Assembly: GCA_021793595.1 (NCBI GenBank)
Contig: JAJYSL010000012.1
Span: forward strand, 1-44,504
Length of the DNA: 44,504 nt
Direction: 5' to 3'
Source of the DNA: Acidobacteriota bacterium
GTDB lineage: Bacteria > Acidobacteriota > Terriglobia > Terriglobales > Acidobacteriaceae
The notes under the pieces are model-generated. The model ran no database searches and was not told where the DNA came from. It saw nothing but the letters and a program-made list of their open reading frames with translations. Positions 15,928 to 24,930 of the stretch are shown one piece after another (within the stretch, counting starts at the first letter, position 1; every line of letters starts with the position of its first letter). The translations under genes were made by a program, and so were the position numbers.

Positions 15928-16755
15928 ATGCCGCGTTCGAGTTCGATGACACTGTCGTTTCCGCCGTTTGAGGGAATGATCCGCAAGATCATTCTGATCA
16001 CGATTGCGATTTTCTTTTGTCTGCTGCTGCTGCGCTGGATCGCTCCCGGAATTGCTGTCAGCATTTTTACCGTGGGTGCTCTGACACCCGTGATGGTGCT
16101 GCATGGAGCCATCTGGCAACTGGTCACGTACAGTTTTTTGAGCGGAGGAATTTTCCAGGTCGCGTTCGACATGTTGTCGCTGTGGTTTATCGGTTCCTAC
16201 CTGGAGAGTACGTACGGCACGCGCTGGTTAACGGAGATTTATTTTTTCTCGGTGGTGGGAGCTGGACTGACGACGATTGCCGTTTCGTACACCCGCGTCT
16301 TTCACATGTCTCCGATGCAAACGACGTTCGGCGCCCTGGGCGGCATCTTCGGTCTACTGGCTGCGTGGGCGGTGTTGATGGGCGACCAGAAATTCCTGAT
16401 GTTCCCGTTGCCGATTTCGATTCGCGCAAAATACCTAGTCATGATCTTCATCCTGATTGCGCTGGCGAGCGTGTTCGAGGGGCCGAACGGATTTCTCTCG
16501 CTGGCATCTCTAGGCGGAGCGCTGTTCGGATACCTTTACCTCAAAGTGGCTCCGCGGCGTGGCTACGCGCATGCGGCGACGGAATGGGTCTTCTCGCTTC
16601 GCAATGGATACTATCGCTGGAAGCGGCGGCGCGCGGCGCGGAAGTTTGAAGTGTACATGCGCAAGCATGACCGCAATGTGAAGTTCGACGGGCAGGGGCG
16701 ATATATCGATCCCGACGGCAAAAAAGATCCCACCGACAAGCGCTGGATGAACTGA
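15928..16755 (+). CDS. rhomboid-family membrane protein lacking catalytic residues
   Basis: 275 residues with about six membrane helices between residues 18 and 206 and a basic cytoplasmic tail (YRWKRRRAARKF...). The order of motifs is that of rhomboid intramembrane proteases: a WQLVTYSFLSGGIFQVAFDMLSLWFIGSYLE segment in place of W..T..F.H....H..FN....FG..LE, then FGALGGIFGLLAAW, then LASLGGALFGYLY. Residues that should be catalytic are changed. The GxSG serine is Leu137 (16336-16338), the helix-6 histidine is Ser194 (16507-16509), and the helix-2 His and Asn are Gln77 and Asp81. It is therefore probably a pseudoprotease, like iRhoms or derlins. Start choice between 15928 and 15946 is open. 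It is convergent with mqnE, 14 bases apart. Confidence 0.85.
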   Translation: MPRSSSMTLSFPPFEGMIRKIILITIAIFFCLLLLRWIAPGIAVSIFTVGALTPVMVLHGAIWQLVTYSFLSGGIFQVAFDMLSLWFIGSYLESTYGTRWLTEIYFFSVVGAGLTTIAVSYTRVFHMSPMQTTFGALGGIFGLLAAWAVLMGDQKFLMFPLPISIRAKYLVMIFILIALASVFEGPNGFLSLASLGGALFGYLYLKVAPRRGYAHAATEWVFSLRNGYYRWKRRRAARKFEVYMRKHDRNVKFDGQGRYIDPDGKKDPTDKRWMN

Positions 16756-16769
16756 CCCGCCCAGGAGAA

Positions 16770-17912
16770 TCAGACAGCAACGGTGAAGGTGTCGCCCGTG
16801 CGCTCGACGGCGCGATAGAGGGTGTCCCGCTCCACTGGAATGCGACCGGCTTCTGTGATCAGGCGGACCAGATCCACGCGACGCATGCCCTGCGGTGTCT
16901 CCGCGCCGGCGTCGTGATAAATCTTTTCCTCGATCACCGTGCCGTCGATATCGTCCGCACCGAAACGTAGAGCGATCTGGGCAATCTTCGCCGTCATCAT
17001 CTGCCAGTAGGCTTTGATATGGCCGAAGTTATCGAGCATAAGGCGGCCCACAGCAATCTGGCGAATGTCTGTCATCCCACTGGTGCGCGGCAGATGATCG
17101 AGCGCGGTATGATCGGGATGAAATGCAAGAGGAATAAAGGTCTGGAATCCACCGGTTTCATCCTGCAAGGCACGCAGGCGCGTCAGATGATCGACACGGT
17201 CTTCGTCATTTTCCACGTGCCCATACAGCATGGTCGCATTGGAGCGCATGCCAAGCTGGTGCGCGATGCGCGCCGTCTCCAGCCATTCGCCGCCATCAAT
17301 TTTGTGATCGCAGATGATATGGCGGACTCGATCGGCAAAGATCTCTGCGCCGCCTCCTGGCATCGAATCCACGCCCGAAGCTTTCAACTTCTCAATGGTC
17401 TCGCGAATGCTTAACTTCGAGCGTTTTGCCAGGTAAGCAATCTCCACCATGGTGAAGGCCTTGATGTGGACCTTGGGAAAGCGCTGCTTCAGACCGCAGA
17501 TGAGGTCGAGGAAATATTCAAGCTGCAGATCCGGATGAAGACCGCCGACCAGGTGAAACTCCGTAACCGCTTCCGAATAACCTTCGGCGGCGCGCTGCCA
17601 TGCTTCTTCCAATGCCATGGTGTAGGCGCCGGACGCGTCCTTCTTTCGCCCGAAGGCGCAGAGACGACACGCTGCGACGCAAACATTGGTGGGGTTAATA
17701 TGGCGATTCACATTGAAGTAGGCGATGTCGCCATGCATTTTTTCCCGTACCCAGTTGGCCAGCCAACCCACCGCAAGAATATCCGGCGAGCGATAAAGGG
17801 AGACGCCATCGTCAAAGTTGAGGCGCTCTTCGGCAAACACTTTTTCGGCGATCGGGATTAGACGCGCGTCGTCGGTCTGGAAGGAGTGGCGGGATTTCTT
17901 AATTTCTTCCAA
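16770..17912 (-). CDS. mqnE: aminodeoxyfutalosine synthase (radical SAM)
   Basis: 380 residues. The radical-SAM cluster motif CVAACRLC (Cys78, 82, 85) follows NRHINPTNVC, the conserved MqnE/MqnC/CofH entry. EFHLVGGLHPDL, SMPGGGAEIFADRVR and SNATMLYGHVE are the hallmarks separating MqnE from MqnC. MqnE joins 3-[(1-carboxyvinyl)oxy]benzoate with the SAM-derived adenosyl group to make aminodeoxyfutalosine, in menaquinone synthesis by the futalosine route. Other mqn genes are not in the window. It faces the class C beta-lactamase gene across 126 bases and converges on the rhomboid-like gene. Confidence 0.95.
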   Translation of the reverse strand: MEEIKKSRHSFQTDDARLIPIAEKVFAEERLNFDDGVSLYRSPDILAVGWLANWVREKMHGDIAYFNVNRHINPTNVCVAACRLCAFGRKKDASGAYTMALEEAWQRAAEGYSEAVTEFHLVGGLHPDLQLEYFLDLICGLKQRFPKVHIKAFTMVEIAYLAKRSKLSIRETIEKLKASGVDSMPGGGAEIFADRVRHIICDHKIDGGEWLETARIAHQLGMRSNATMLYGHVENDEDRVDHLTRLRALQDETGGFQTFIPLAFHPDHTALDHLPRTSGMTDIRQIAVGRLMLDNFGHIKAYWQMMTAKIAQIALRFGADDIDGTVIEEKIYHDAGAETPQGMRRVDLVRLITEAGRIPVERDTLYRAVERTGDTFTVAV

Positions 17913-18038
17913 GGTCAGCCCCTGTGTTTATGATATCTGACCGTGCCAACCCCGAACAAATGAGTTCGTATGGTTCTGGCATGCGGTTGGGTTATCCTTC
18001 AACATGTCGATAACGCCGCACTCGATTGGACGAACTCC

Positions 18039-19223
18039 ATGGTCACCAGGATCAAGCGTCTCGCGCTGGCAATTCTCGTTGTGCTATGCGCGACTATAGC
18101 TGCTGGTCACGCCGAGGATGTAACGCAGCAGAGGGTCAAGAACTCCGTTGACGCAGTGATCACAGCAGTGATGACGAAATACGGCGTTCCCGGCATGGCG
18201 GTCGGCGTTACTGTCGCGGGCAAGCCTTACGTCTTCACCTATGGCGTGGCATCCACCGCAACTCGAAAGCCGGTCACGCGTGACACATTGTTTGAGATCG
18301 GATCGATCAGCAAAACCTTCACCGCGACTCTAACGTCCTACGCGCAAGTGATGGGCAAGCTTTCCTTATCAGACCAGACAGGCAAATATTTGCCGGCGCT
18401 GCAGGGGAGTCCGTTTGGCAACATCAAGCTTCTCAATCTCGGCACGCATACGCCCGGCGGACTTCCGTTGCAACTGCCGGACAACATCAAGAACAACGAT
18501 GAACTGCTGCAGTATCTCAGGAGCTGGCGTCCCGCATATCCCGGGGGAACGCGTCGGACCTATTCCAACATCGGCATCGGAACGCTCGGTTGGATCACTG
18601 CCAAGAGCATGGGGCAGGATTTCGCGACGCTGATGGAGCAGCGCTTGTTTCCAGGGCTCGGATTGAAGGCCAGTTACATCCACGTTCCAGAGTCTGACAT
18701 GGCGAACTACGCCCAGGGTTATACGCGTGGCAATACGCCAATCCGCATGGACAGCGCGGTTCTGTCTTCAGAGGCCTACGGGGTCAAGACCACAGCGCCC
18801 GATATGATCCACTTTGTGGAGGACAACATCAACTCCGAGGGTTTGACCCCGCAGTTTCATCGCGCGATCACAGAAACACATACGGGCTATTTCCAGGCGG
18901 GGCCAATGACGCAAGACCTGATATGGGAGCAGTATCCATATCCAGTGTCGCTGAATGCGCTCTTCGAAGGAAACTCGGCAGCCATGGCCTTTCATGCGAC
19001 ACCGGTGACGAAGATCAATCCGCCAGAGAAGCCGCGCGAAGACGTCTGGATGAATAAAACAGGCTCGACCAATGGCTTCGGGGCCTATGTGGCGTTTGTC
19101 CCGGAGAAGCGATTGGGAATCGTCATTCTGGCCAATAAGAACTATCCCAACGATGTACGGGTCAAGGCCGCGTTCAGTATCCTGACAGCAATTGCCAACG
19201 GAATGGGAGAAAACTCCAAATAG
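18039..19223 (+). CDS. class C (AmpC-type) serine beta-lactamase
   Basis: 394 residues from ATG 18039, giving a good signal peptide (MVTRIKRLALAILVVLCATIAAGHA). All three active-site motifs are in place: SISK (nucleophile Ser and general-base Lys), YSN, and KTGSTNGFG (KTG box). FEIGSISKTFTATL and LLNLGTHTPGGLPLQLPD match class C enzymes closely. The length is a little above the roughly 380 of AmpC. It would hydrolyse cephalosporins in the periplasm. An ampR-type regulator does not adjoin it, so expression may be constitutive. The KTGSTNG in place of KTGSTGG is a small departure. An alternative, DD-peptidase or esterase of the same fold, is less likely given the full motif match. Confidence 0.93.
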   Translation: MVTRIKRLALAILVVLCATIAAGHAEDVTQQRVKNSVDAVITAVMTKYGVPGMAVGVTVAGKPYVFTYGVASTATRKPVTRDTLFEIGSISKTFTATLTSYAQVMGKLSLSDQTGKYLPALQGSPFGNIKLLNLGTHTPGGLPLQLPDNIKNNDELLQYLRSWRPAYPGGTRRTYSNIGIGTLGWITAKSMGQDFATLMEQRLFPGLGLKASYIHVPESDMANYAQGYTRGNTPIRMDSAVLSSEAYGVKTTAPDMIHFVEDNINSEGLTPQFHRAITETHTGYFQAGPMTQDLIWEQYPYPVSLNALFEGNSAAMAFHATPVTKINPPEKPREDVWMNKTGSTNGFGAYVAFVPEKRLGIVILANKNYPNDVRVKAAFSILTAIANGMGENSK

Positions 19224-19353
19224 CGCTAATGAACGGCTGGCGCAAGCCGCCTCACAGCCGTCAACTGAGAGGACAAATCATCCAGGGATCGCCACGGCTC
19301 GACCTGGATTCATAAGCCGGCCATCTGATCGCGGAATACCGACGCCGATCCAG

Positions 19354-19557
19354 TTAGACGGAGGTTCGATTGTACCGCCTGGACATTTCTCGGCAAACCA
19401 AAATTGACGGATCGCAGGAATGGCTCATTTCATAGTGAACCAGCGCGGCTTCGTCTTTCGTCTTCGCGATGGTCATGAAACACGTTGTACAGATCGATTC
19501 GAACGATCCATCGCAATTACGCCTGTGTGGAAAAATAGCTTTCCTAGAAGTATTCAC
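19354..19557 (-). CDS. small Cys/His-rich protein, probable zinc-binding
   Basis: 67 residues if started at GTG 19557 (GGGG six bases upstream); a TTG four codons earlier is possible. The sequence HRRNCDGSFESICTTCFMTI...HYEMSHSCDPSIL holds a C-x7-C-x2-C group and a later H-x5-H-x1-C group, well suited to hold zinc. I recall similar short proteins with HRRNCDGS...SICTTC in acidobacterial genomes, without a known role; this is memory, not a search. The gene lies alone between the beta-lactamase and the thioredoxin-fold gene. No signal peptide is visible, so a cytoplasmic role is likely. Confidence 0.6.
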   Translation of the reverse strand: MNTSRKAIFPHRRNCDGSFESICTTCFMTIAKTKDEAALVHYEMSHSCDPSILVCREMSRRYNRTSV

Positions 19558-19780
19558 GGTACGCCCCAATTTCTGGGAGAGAGACGAAAATTATAAGGCT
19601 GAGCCACCCGGTTCTGTCTAGTTTTTTCTCACCTTTGCGGATGCGTTCACTATTTCTATGATTCTAAAAACGAAAGCGCAGGCAAGACGATATTTGATGT
19701 GGAAACGGCGGGCAGAAAGTATATTTTCTCTTTCGGTTTTGGTGGTGCTGATACGCTGGGACAGGAACAGTTGGGAGCCT

Positions 19781-20347
19781 ATGCGTCCTCGTCCTCTGCT
19801 TGCACGTCTCATCGTTGTGCTGCCAATCGTTTGGATTCTTGCTGGTCTGTTGGCGAAGGGCGCGACATCCCAGCCCGCCCAGGAACTTGGAGAGTTTTCG
19901 GCGATCCATGCCACTAGCCTGAATCGTACTCACATGCATCTGCCCGCCGATTTTTCTGGCCATTTGAACCTGGTCATCATCTCGTTCGCGCGGGAACAGC
20001 AGCAGGCGGTCGATACCTGGATTCCGGTAGCTCGAAAAATCGAGTCTGCGCACGGCCAGTTTCGCTTCTACGAATTGACCACCATGTCGCGCGAAAACCT
20101 GCTGTATCGCTGGTGGTTCGACGAATCCCTACGCAGCAACACGACGGACAAGAATCTGCGCAGCAGAATATTGACAGCTTATGTGAATAAACGTGCCTTC
20201 AAAAAGTCTCTGCACATCGAGAACGAGAAGCGAGTAGTGGCAATCCTTGTCGATCCAAAGGGTAGAGTCTACTGGCGCGCGGACGGCTCCTGCGCAGACT
20301 CGGATATGTCGGCGTTATTGTCTGTACTGGCGGCGCACGGAGAGTAA
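19781..20347 (+). CDS. membrane-anchored or secreted protein with ATP10/thioredoxin-like domain
   Basis: 188 residues from ATG 19781, which gives an N-terminal signal or anchor (MRPRPLLARLIVVLPIVWILAGLLA). The frame is open 41 codons upstream but that part looks random. The mature part, LPADFSGHLNLVIISFAREQQQAVDTWIPVARKIES ... RFYELTTMSRENLL ... KRVVAILVDPKGRVYWRADGSCADSDMSALLSVL, has the strand/helix order of the thioredoxin fold. It resembles mitochondrial ATP10-type proteins, but there is no CxxC. A chaperone-like or assembly role in the periplasm is only a guess. It is convergent with the GNAT gene. Confidence 0.7.
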   Translation: MRPRPLLARLIVVLPIVWILAGLLAKGATSQPAQELGEFSAIHATSLNRTHMHLPADFSGHLNLVIISFAREQQQAVDTWIPVARKIESAHGQFRFYELTTMSRENLLYRWWFDESLRSNTTDKNLRSRILTAYVNKRAFKKSLHIENEKRVVAILVDPKGRVYWRADGSCADSDMSALLSVLAAHGE

Positions 20348-20428
20348 CGACCGTCCACATGGCCAAAGCCCGCGCCCTAAATCACGGGTACAGGATTGTC
20401 TTCCGGTGAAAACGAAAAGGCGCAGCGG

Positions 20429-20911
20429 CTAGACCAGGTTCTTTTCCATCTGCCACGCATCGATGCTTCGCAGGTAGTACTGCGGAACGCGATGGACGAT
20501 GCGGAATCCCAGTCGTTGATAAAAGGCAACCGCATTTGCATTTTCGACCGAGACATGCAGATGGATGCTGCTTCCTCCCCACTCGTGCAAACTGGCCTCC
20601 AACGCCTGATAGAGCATGCCGCCGATCGATTCTCTGCGATACTCAGGCAAAACCTCAATGGTGACAAGCTCTCCATAGCGCGCCGCCTGAGGAGTGCGGC
20701 GCCGTCGCTCCAGAGCAGCCACGCCGACAATGACGCCGGAACGTTCAGCGACCAGAGTGATGACGGCGTGATTCGACAGGAGAAACGCAATCTCTTCGCG
20801 GGGATAAGCGATGCCGGGCGGAAAGCAGAGAGCGTCAATGACAGCCAGCGCATCCAGGTCCTGCGAAACTGCCGGACGGATCGAGAACAAAACCTCCGGC
20901 AGTTTCGTCAT
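20429..20911 (-). CDS. GNAT-family N-acetyltransferase (RimI-like)
   Basis: 160 residues. The GNAT fold is clear: IRPAVSQDLDALAVIDALCFPPG at the N-terminus, then GVAALERRR, then ELVTIEVLPEYRRESIGGMLYQALEASL, which is motif A with the acetyl-CoA pyrophosphate loop (Arg-Arg-x-x-Ile-Gly-Gly). It ends with LHVSVENANAVAFYQRLGFRIVHRVPQYY. It is closest in pattern to RimI, which acetylates the N-terminal alanine of ribosomal protein S18, but many GNATs share this. It follows the BNR-protein gene by 20 bases on the same strand, so they may be co-transcribed. Confidence 0.88.
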   Translation of the reverse strand: MTKLPEVLFSIRPAVSQDLDALAVIDALCFPPGIAYPREEIAFLLSNHAVITLVAERSGVIVGVAALERRRRTPQAARYGELVTIEVLPEYRRESIGGMLYQALEASLHEWGGSSIHLHVSVENANAVAFYQRLGFRIVHRVPQYYLRSIDAWQMEKNLV

Positions 20912-20931
20912 GGAGAGACCTGGCGACCGAC

Positions 20932-22959
20932 TTAAAAGCTTCCCGCAGCCAGCTGCTTTTGCTGTTCCACGATTACGCCATGGAGCAAAGTTGCAGCCAC
21001 CAGGTGACCGTCAGAGGAATCCACAATATGAGTGCGCCATCCGGGATTCCAATAGTTCCAATGTTTGCCCGTCGCATCGATGCCAAAGACCAGGTCGGAG
21101 TCAAAGGCCGTGGCCACGATGCGCTTCAGCTGCGGATCATACCGAAGCCCACTGATGTCATTGATCGGAACATCTACGGACTGCCAGCTTTGACCTTGAT
21201 TGTCGCTGAAGGCAACCCCCAGGCGACCGCCTACCCACAATTTGCCACTGTCATCCAAGGCAACATAGCGAACCCGATGCCAATTTGTCGGCAACGCAAC
21301 AAACTGCCAGGTTTTCGCCTGATCGGGCGAGAGGTAAAGAACCGTCTGCCCGTTTGCAAAGACCGTATTACCGGACACTGCAACTCCATAGATTGGGATC
21401 TCGGTGGGTTTAACTTGCGCGCTTTCGTGACCTTTCTCGGCAGGCCGCGAATGGAGAACCGCACCGAGCCAGGCAAACTTAGAGTCGCCAGTTGAGTAGA
21501 GACCCTCCTCCGTTGCGGCATACCACTTGCCACTTGAGAAGGCGACCCCGTGGACCGCATCCTCAATCTTGCCATCGGGAACCGGCACATACTCCGTGGT
21601 GTAGGTCACGTGATGCTTCTTGCTCATGTGTCGAATCCTGTGTGGAGTCTCTATCACCCGTGCGTCGACGAGTTCCCATCTGTTATCTCTCAAACGGAAG
21701 GCCCCATGATTGGTGCCGGCCAATAAGACGCCGGCGGGAGACATAGCCAAGGAGAAGACATCATCTCCATCCAGGCCGGCATTGATCTGCGTCCACGCCT
21801 GGCCACCATCTCTGGAAACGAATACTCCACCAAACCGTTTGTCATTCAGAACGCCGACATACAAAGTGTTCGGCGAAGTTGGATCGGCGACCATAGAAGA
21901 AACCTGACGTTCGGAAAATCCTCGATTGGCGTCGTGAAAACTGACCGCGCCATCACCACTCTCAAGGACGCCGCTGCGGTCCGTCGCCATTAAGATATGC
22001 TGCGAATTTTTTGGATCGACGTAGATATCGTTGATGATGATGTCGTTCGGGGTCATCAATGTCCACTTTTCGCCGGCATCCACCGTGCGATAGAGACCTT
22101 CCGTAGTTCCGGCGTACACGATGTTGGGGTTATTCGGATCCTGCATCAACACGCGAGTGCGGCGAGCGGCGCTGGGAATGCCTTGAATCTTTCGAAAATT
22201 TGCGCCGGCGTCGATGCTCTTATATATCCCCGAGCAAGCGCTGGTGTACACAGTGGAGGGTGCCTTGGGATCGATGATGATGGAGAACACGTCCGAATCC
22301 ACGATCAGTCCCTGCTTGATGTTCTGCCAGGTTTTGCCGCCGTCGACGGTTTTCCAGGGTAGATGCCATGTGCCGGCGTAAATCACTTGCGGGTTCACAG
22401 GATCAATGGCAATGGATTCCACTTCATGCAGTTCGGTGCTTCCCATGGGGCTGATCAGCTTCCACGTCGCGCCGCCATCTTCGCTTCGATACACTCCGGC
22501 GAGTGTACCGGCGACAAATACTTTCGGATCCGAGGGGGCTTGTGCGAGAGCGCGGACAGATTGGCCTTTCATGCCGCTGACGGGATTCCAGTGACGGCCT
22601 TCGTCTTCACTGATATAGATTCCGCCATCCGGCCTGTCCAATCTCCAGGCTCCAACCAGGACGCGATTGGGATTCACTTGATCGAAGACGATGTTGTCGA
22701 CGACCAGCGAGTCATTCGCAGCGATCTTGCTCAACCTTGTCCAGTGTTGGGCGTCGTCAGTTTCATACACCCAACTGTTGGTGGTCCCGAGAAGGATATG
22801 GGAGGGGGCTGCCGGGCTATACGCAAAACTGCGAGCATCTCCGCCATAGGGGCCAACAGCATTCCACTGTTGTGCGTTTGCACCGGTTGCAGAAAAACTG
22901 ATCAGACCAAAGATAACTGCCGTAATCGAGGGGAATATTCGTTTCATCTTGTAATCCAT
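20932..22959 (-). CDS. secreted beta-propeller protein with BNR/Asp-box repeats
   Basis: 675 residues from ATG 22959 (a second ATG four codons on is equally plausible); both give the signal peptide MKRIFPSITAVIFGLISFSATGANAQ. The mature protein is a series of sialidase-type Asp boxes (SxDxGxxW): ISEDEGRHW, RSEDGGATW, KTVDGGKTW, SRDGGQAW, SPDQAKTW, SDNQGQSW and weaker ones, interleaved with DPxNPxxVYAGT strands. This is the YCF48/VPS10/sortilin-like propeller widely secreted by Acidobacteriota. No sialidase catalytic residues are evident. It may bind or process polysaccharide at the cell surface, or be structural. It is downstream of the OmpA-type gene but separated by a terminator. Confidence 0.85.
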   Translation of the reverse strand: MDYKMKRIFPSITAVIFGLISFSATGANAQQWNAVGPYGGDARSFAYSPAAPSHILLGTTNSWVYETDDAQHWTRLSKIAANDSLVVDNIVFDQVNPNRVLVGAWRLDRPDGGIYISEDEGRHWNPVSGMKGQSVRALAQAPSDPKVFVAGTLAGVYRSEDGGATWKLISPMGSTELHEVESIAIDPVNPQVIYAGTWHLPWKTVDGGKTWQNIKQGLIVDSDVFSIIIDPKAPSTVYTSACSGIYKSIDAGANFRKIQGIPSAARRTRVLMQDPNNPNIVYAGTTEGLYRTVDAGEKWTLMTPNDIIINDIYVDPKNSQHILMATDRSGVLESGDGAVSFHDANRGFSERQVSSMVADPTSPNTLYVGVLNDKRFGGVFVSRDGGQAWTQINAGLDGDDVFSLAMSPAGVLLAGTNHGAFRLRDNRWELVDARVIETPHRIRHMSKKHHVTYTTEYVPVPDGKIEDAVHGVAFSSGKWYAATEEGLYSTGDSKFAWLGAVLHSRPAEKGHESAQVKPTEIPIYGVAVSGNTVFANGQTVLYLSPDQAKTWQFVALPTNWHRVRYVALDDSGKLWVGGRLGVAFSDNQGQSWQSVDVPINDISGLRYDPQLKRIVATAFDSDLVFGIDATGKHWNYWNPGWRTHIVDSSDGHLVAATLLHGVIVEQQKQLAAGSF

Positions 22960-23076
22960 CCGTGTGTATCGCTCTATAAATTTGAGGGGAAAAGCGAAAC
23001 CCACCCACAGGATTCTCATGGAGGGTGATCCGTCATTGCTGCCGAACTCGAGTATGCTCCAATCTCTACTTCAATG

Positions 23077-23110
23077 AAAAGGGCCAGCCGCTTCTCTAGC
23101 CGGCCGGCCC
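23077..23110 (-). terminator. Rho-independent terminator of the OmpA-family gene
   Basis: Read on the minus strand, GGGCCGGCCG pairs with CGGCTGGCCC (one G-U) around a ten-base loop, followed by TTTTCATT. It starts 20 bases after the stop codon at 23131. Confidence 0.8.
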
Positions 23111-23130
23111 CCTCATGCTTCCTTTAACCG

Positions 23131-24930
23131 TTACTGCTTGGCAGGAGCTGCCTTGTGGTGACGGTGGTGGTGCGGTGCTTTCGAAGCTGCACGTGCGTGT
23201 CCGTAGGCATTCCTTGAAGCCTTGATGTCTCCGGATACAGGTGTTGTGCCCTGCACGTCGTTGTCGAAGGTGGCGCCCGATGGTACCAGGTAGTTCTGGA
23301 CGGTCTCAGAACCGGCGTTTCCGGTGCGGACGTCGATACGGGAAGGATCAATTCCCTTTTCGTTGACCAGGTATGCCTTGGTATTGACAGCGCGCTCAGC
23401 AGCCCGCTTGTCAGCCTGCCGCTCGTTCGGAGCGCTGCTGCCGACTAGAACTGCCTTGGCATCGGCACTGCGCTGGAGATTCAGAGCGACATCATCCAGA
23501 CAAGCCTTGGCTTCGTTGTCGACGCGGACGGGACGACGCTTGTCGCGGCCGAAGCTGATCGAGCACAGAGTCTCGGTCTTCGGTGCGGGTGGCGGCGGCG
23601 GCGCGTTAATCGTCACTTCAGTGGTAGAGGATGCGGTTTGCCCCTTATCGTCGGCCACGTTGCAAGTGACGGTGATAGCACCTGGAGCAGCCCCTGTCGT
23701 GTTCAGAGTTGCGGTTGTGTTCGAACCGCTGATCTGACCGGACGAAGCGCTGTAGCTGTAGGTGAGAGGACGATTCTGCGGGCTTACGCCATGAGCGGTA
23801 ATGGTCGAGGAATCGCCAGGATTGAGCGAGGTCGGATTGGCTTCGCAGCTAATCGTCGGCGGCTCAAACTGCTTGACTGTGAAGGTGGCGTTGCAATCGG
23901 CAGACTGGCCGGCCTTAGGACCTTCCGTCACGTGACCTGCAACAGTGTAGGTTCCAGGAGCCAGATCGGTGGTATCGACCGTTGCGGTGGTCGAAGTCCC
24001 GCTAACCTTGCCGCCCGTAGACGTCCAGCTATAGGTCGGCGTTTTCTTCGGATTCAGATTGGTGGCGTTGCCCGTGACGGTAATTTGATCGCCAGGATAT
24101 CCTTCCGTCGGGCTGGCCGAGCATGAGTAGGCGACCGGTGGCGGCGGCAAAATGCTGCCAATGTGGTAGACCAAACCTGTGCTCAACTGCGCAGCGTTGA
24201 TGTTGGCACGGCCTCCGAGAATGGCGGTTCCGAGAGCGTTGGGATCCGTGGTGGCGGCGGCGCGAAGACCGCCGCGGCTGGAGGGGGTGACAGGCATCGC
24301 GTTGGGATCGGTGAAGCTGTTCGCAGGACCGAACGAAGCGTGCATATATTGATAATCGGCCTGGAACACACGCCACGACAGCCTATGGTTAAAGAAGGGT
24401 AGCGGGAAATCCATACCGCCGCCAGCCGTCAAAGACACTCCCCAACGATAGGGATTGACGAAGTTAATGGGACCGTAGCCGTCAGTGTAATAGCCGACGT
24501 AATTCGGACCGCCGATGCGAGTGGTGCCCACTAGACCGTGAATGAACGGTGTCAGGCCATCTTCCATCGGAAAACGTGCGATAGGGCCGGCATTGATGGT
24601 CGTAAAACCATCGCCCGGGCCATCAGGATGGGAAGCCAGGCCGGCCTCGAAACCGAAGTTCTTTGAAAAATAATATGCCCCACTGCCAATCGCACCCAGA
24701 TTCACGGCTGCGTATTTTGCTCCATTGACATATCCATGGGGTGCCAAGTAAGAGTAACCAAGAAAAATATCGGCCCGCGACGGATTGCTCGCCGTCGACG
24801 CCGCAGGCGCCGTGGGTGCAGCCGAACTTGACGAAGTGGCGGCAGTTTGCGCCATCAGAGTCGTTCCCAGCCCCAATACGCAAACAGCTGTTATCCAGCG
24901 GCCCTTGGTGCGTAATTTTGAATATTCCAT
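23131..24930 (-). CDS. OmpA-family outer-membrane protein with beta-barrel, two Ig/PKD-like repeats and OmpA C-domain
   Basis: 599 residues from ATG 24930, which has GGAGGAGATAGGG directly upstream. After a signal peptide (AVCVLGLGTTLMAQ) and an Ala/Ser/Thr linker comes a roughly 220-residue barrel resembling acidobacterial porin-like proteins (DIFLGYSYLAPHGY ... YQYMHASFG). Two similar Ig/PKD-like repeats follow (YSCSASPTEGYPGDQITVTG... and ISCEANPTSLNPGDSSTITAHG...). The C-terminus has the OmpA peptidoglycan-binding fold (ISFGRDKRRPVRVDNEAKACLDDVALNLQ ... RQADKRAAERAVNTKAYLVNEKGIDPSRIDVRTG) and a His-rich tail. It probably ties the outer membrane to the wall. It has its own terminator. Confidence 0.87.
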   Translation of the reverse strand: MEYSKLRTKGRWITAVCVLGLGTTLMAQTAATSSSSAAPTAPAASTASNPSRADIFLGYSYLAPHGYVNGAKYAAVNLGAIGSGAYYFSKNFGFEAGLASHPDGPGDGFTTINAGPIARFPMEDGLTPFIHGLVGTTRIGGPNYVGYYTDGYGPINFVNPYRWGVSLTAGGGMDFPLPFFNHRLSWRVFQADYQYMHASFGPANSFTDPNAMPVTPSSRGGLRAAATTDPNALGTAILGGRANINAAQLSTGLVYHIGSILPPPPVAYSCSASPTEGYPGDQITVTGNATNLNPKKTPTYSWTSTGGKVSGTSTTATVDTTDLAPGTYTVAGHVTEGPKAGQSADCNATFTVKQFEPPTISCEANPTSLNPGDSSTITAHGVSPQNRPLTYSYSASSGQISGSNTTATLNTTGAAPGAITVTCNVADDKGQTASSTTEVTINAPPPPPAPKTETLCSISFGRDKRRPVRVDNEAKACLDDVALNLQRSADAKAVLVGSSAPNERQADKRAAERAVNTKAYLVNEKGIDPSRIDVRTGNAGSETVQNYLVPSGATFDNDVQGTTPVSGDIKASRNAYGHARAASKAPHHHRHHKAAPAKQ

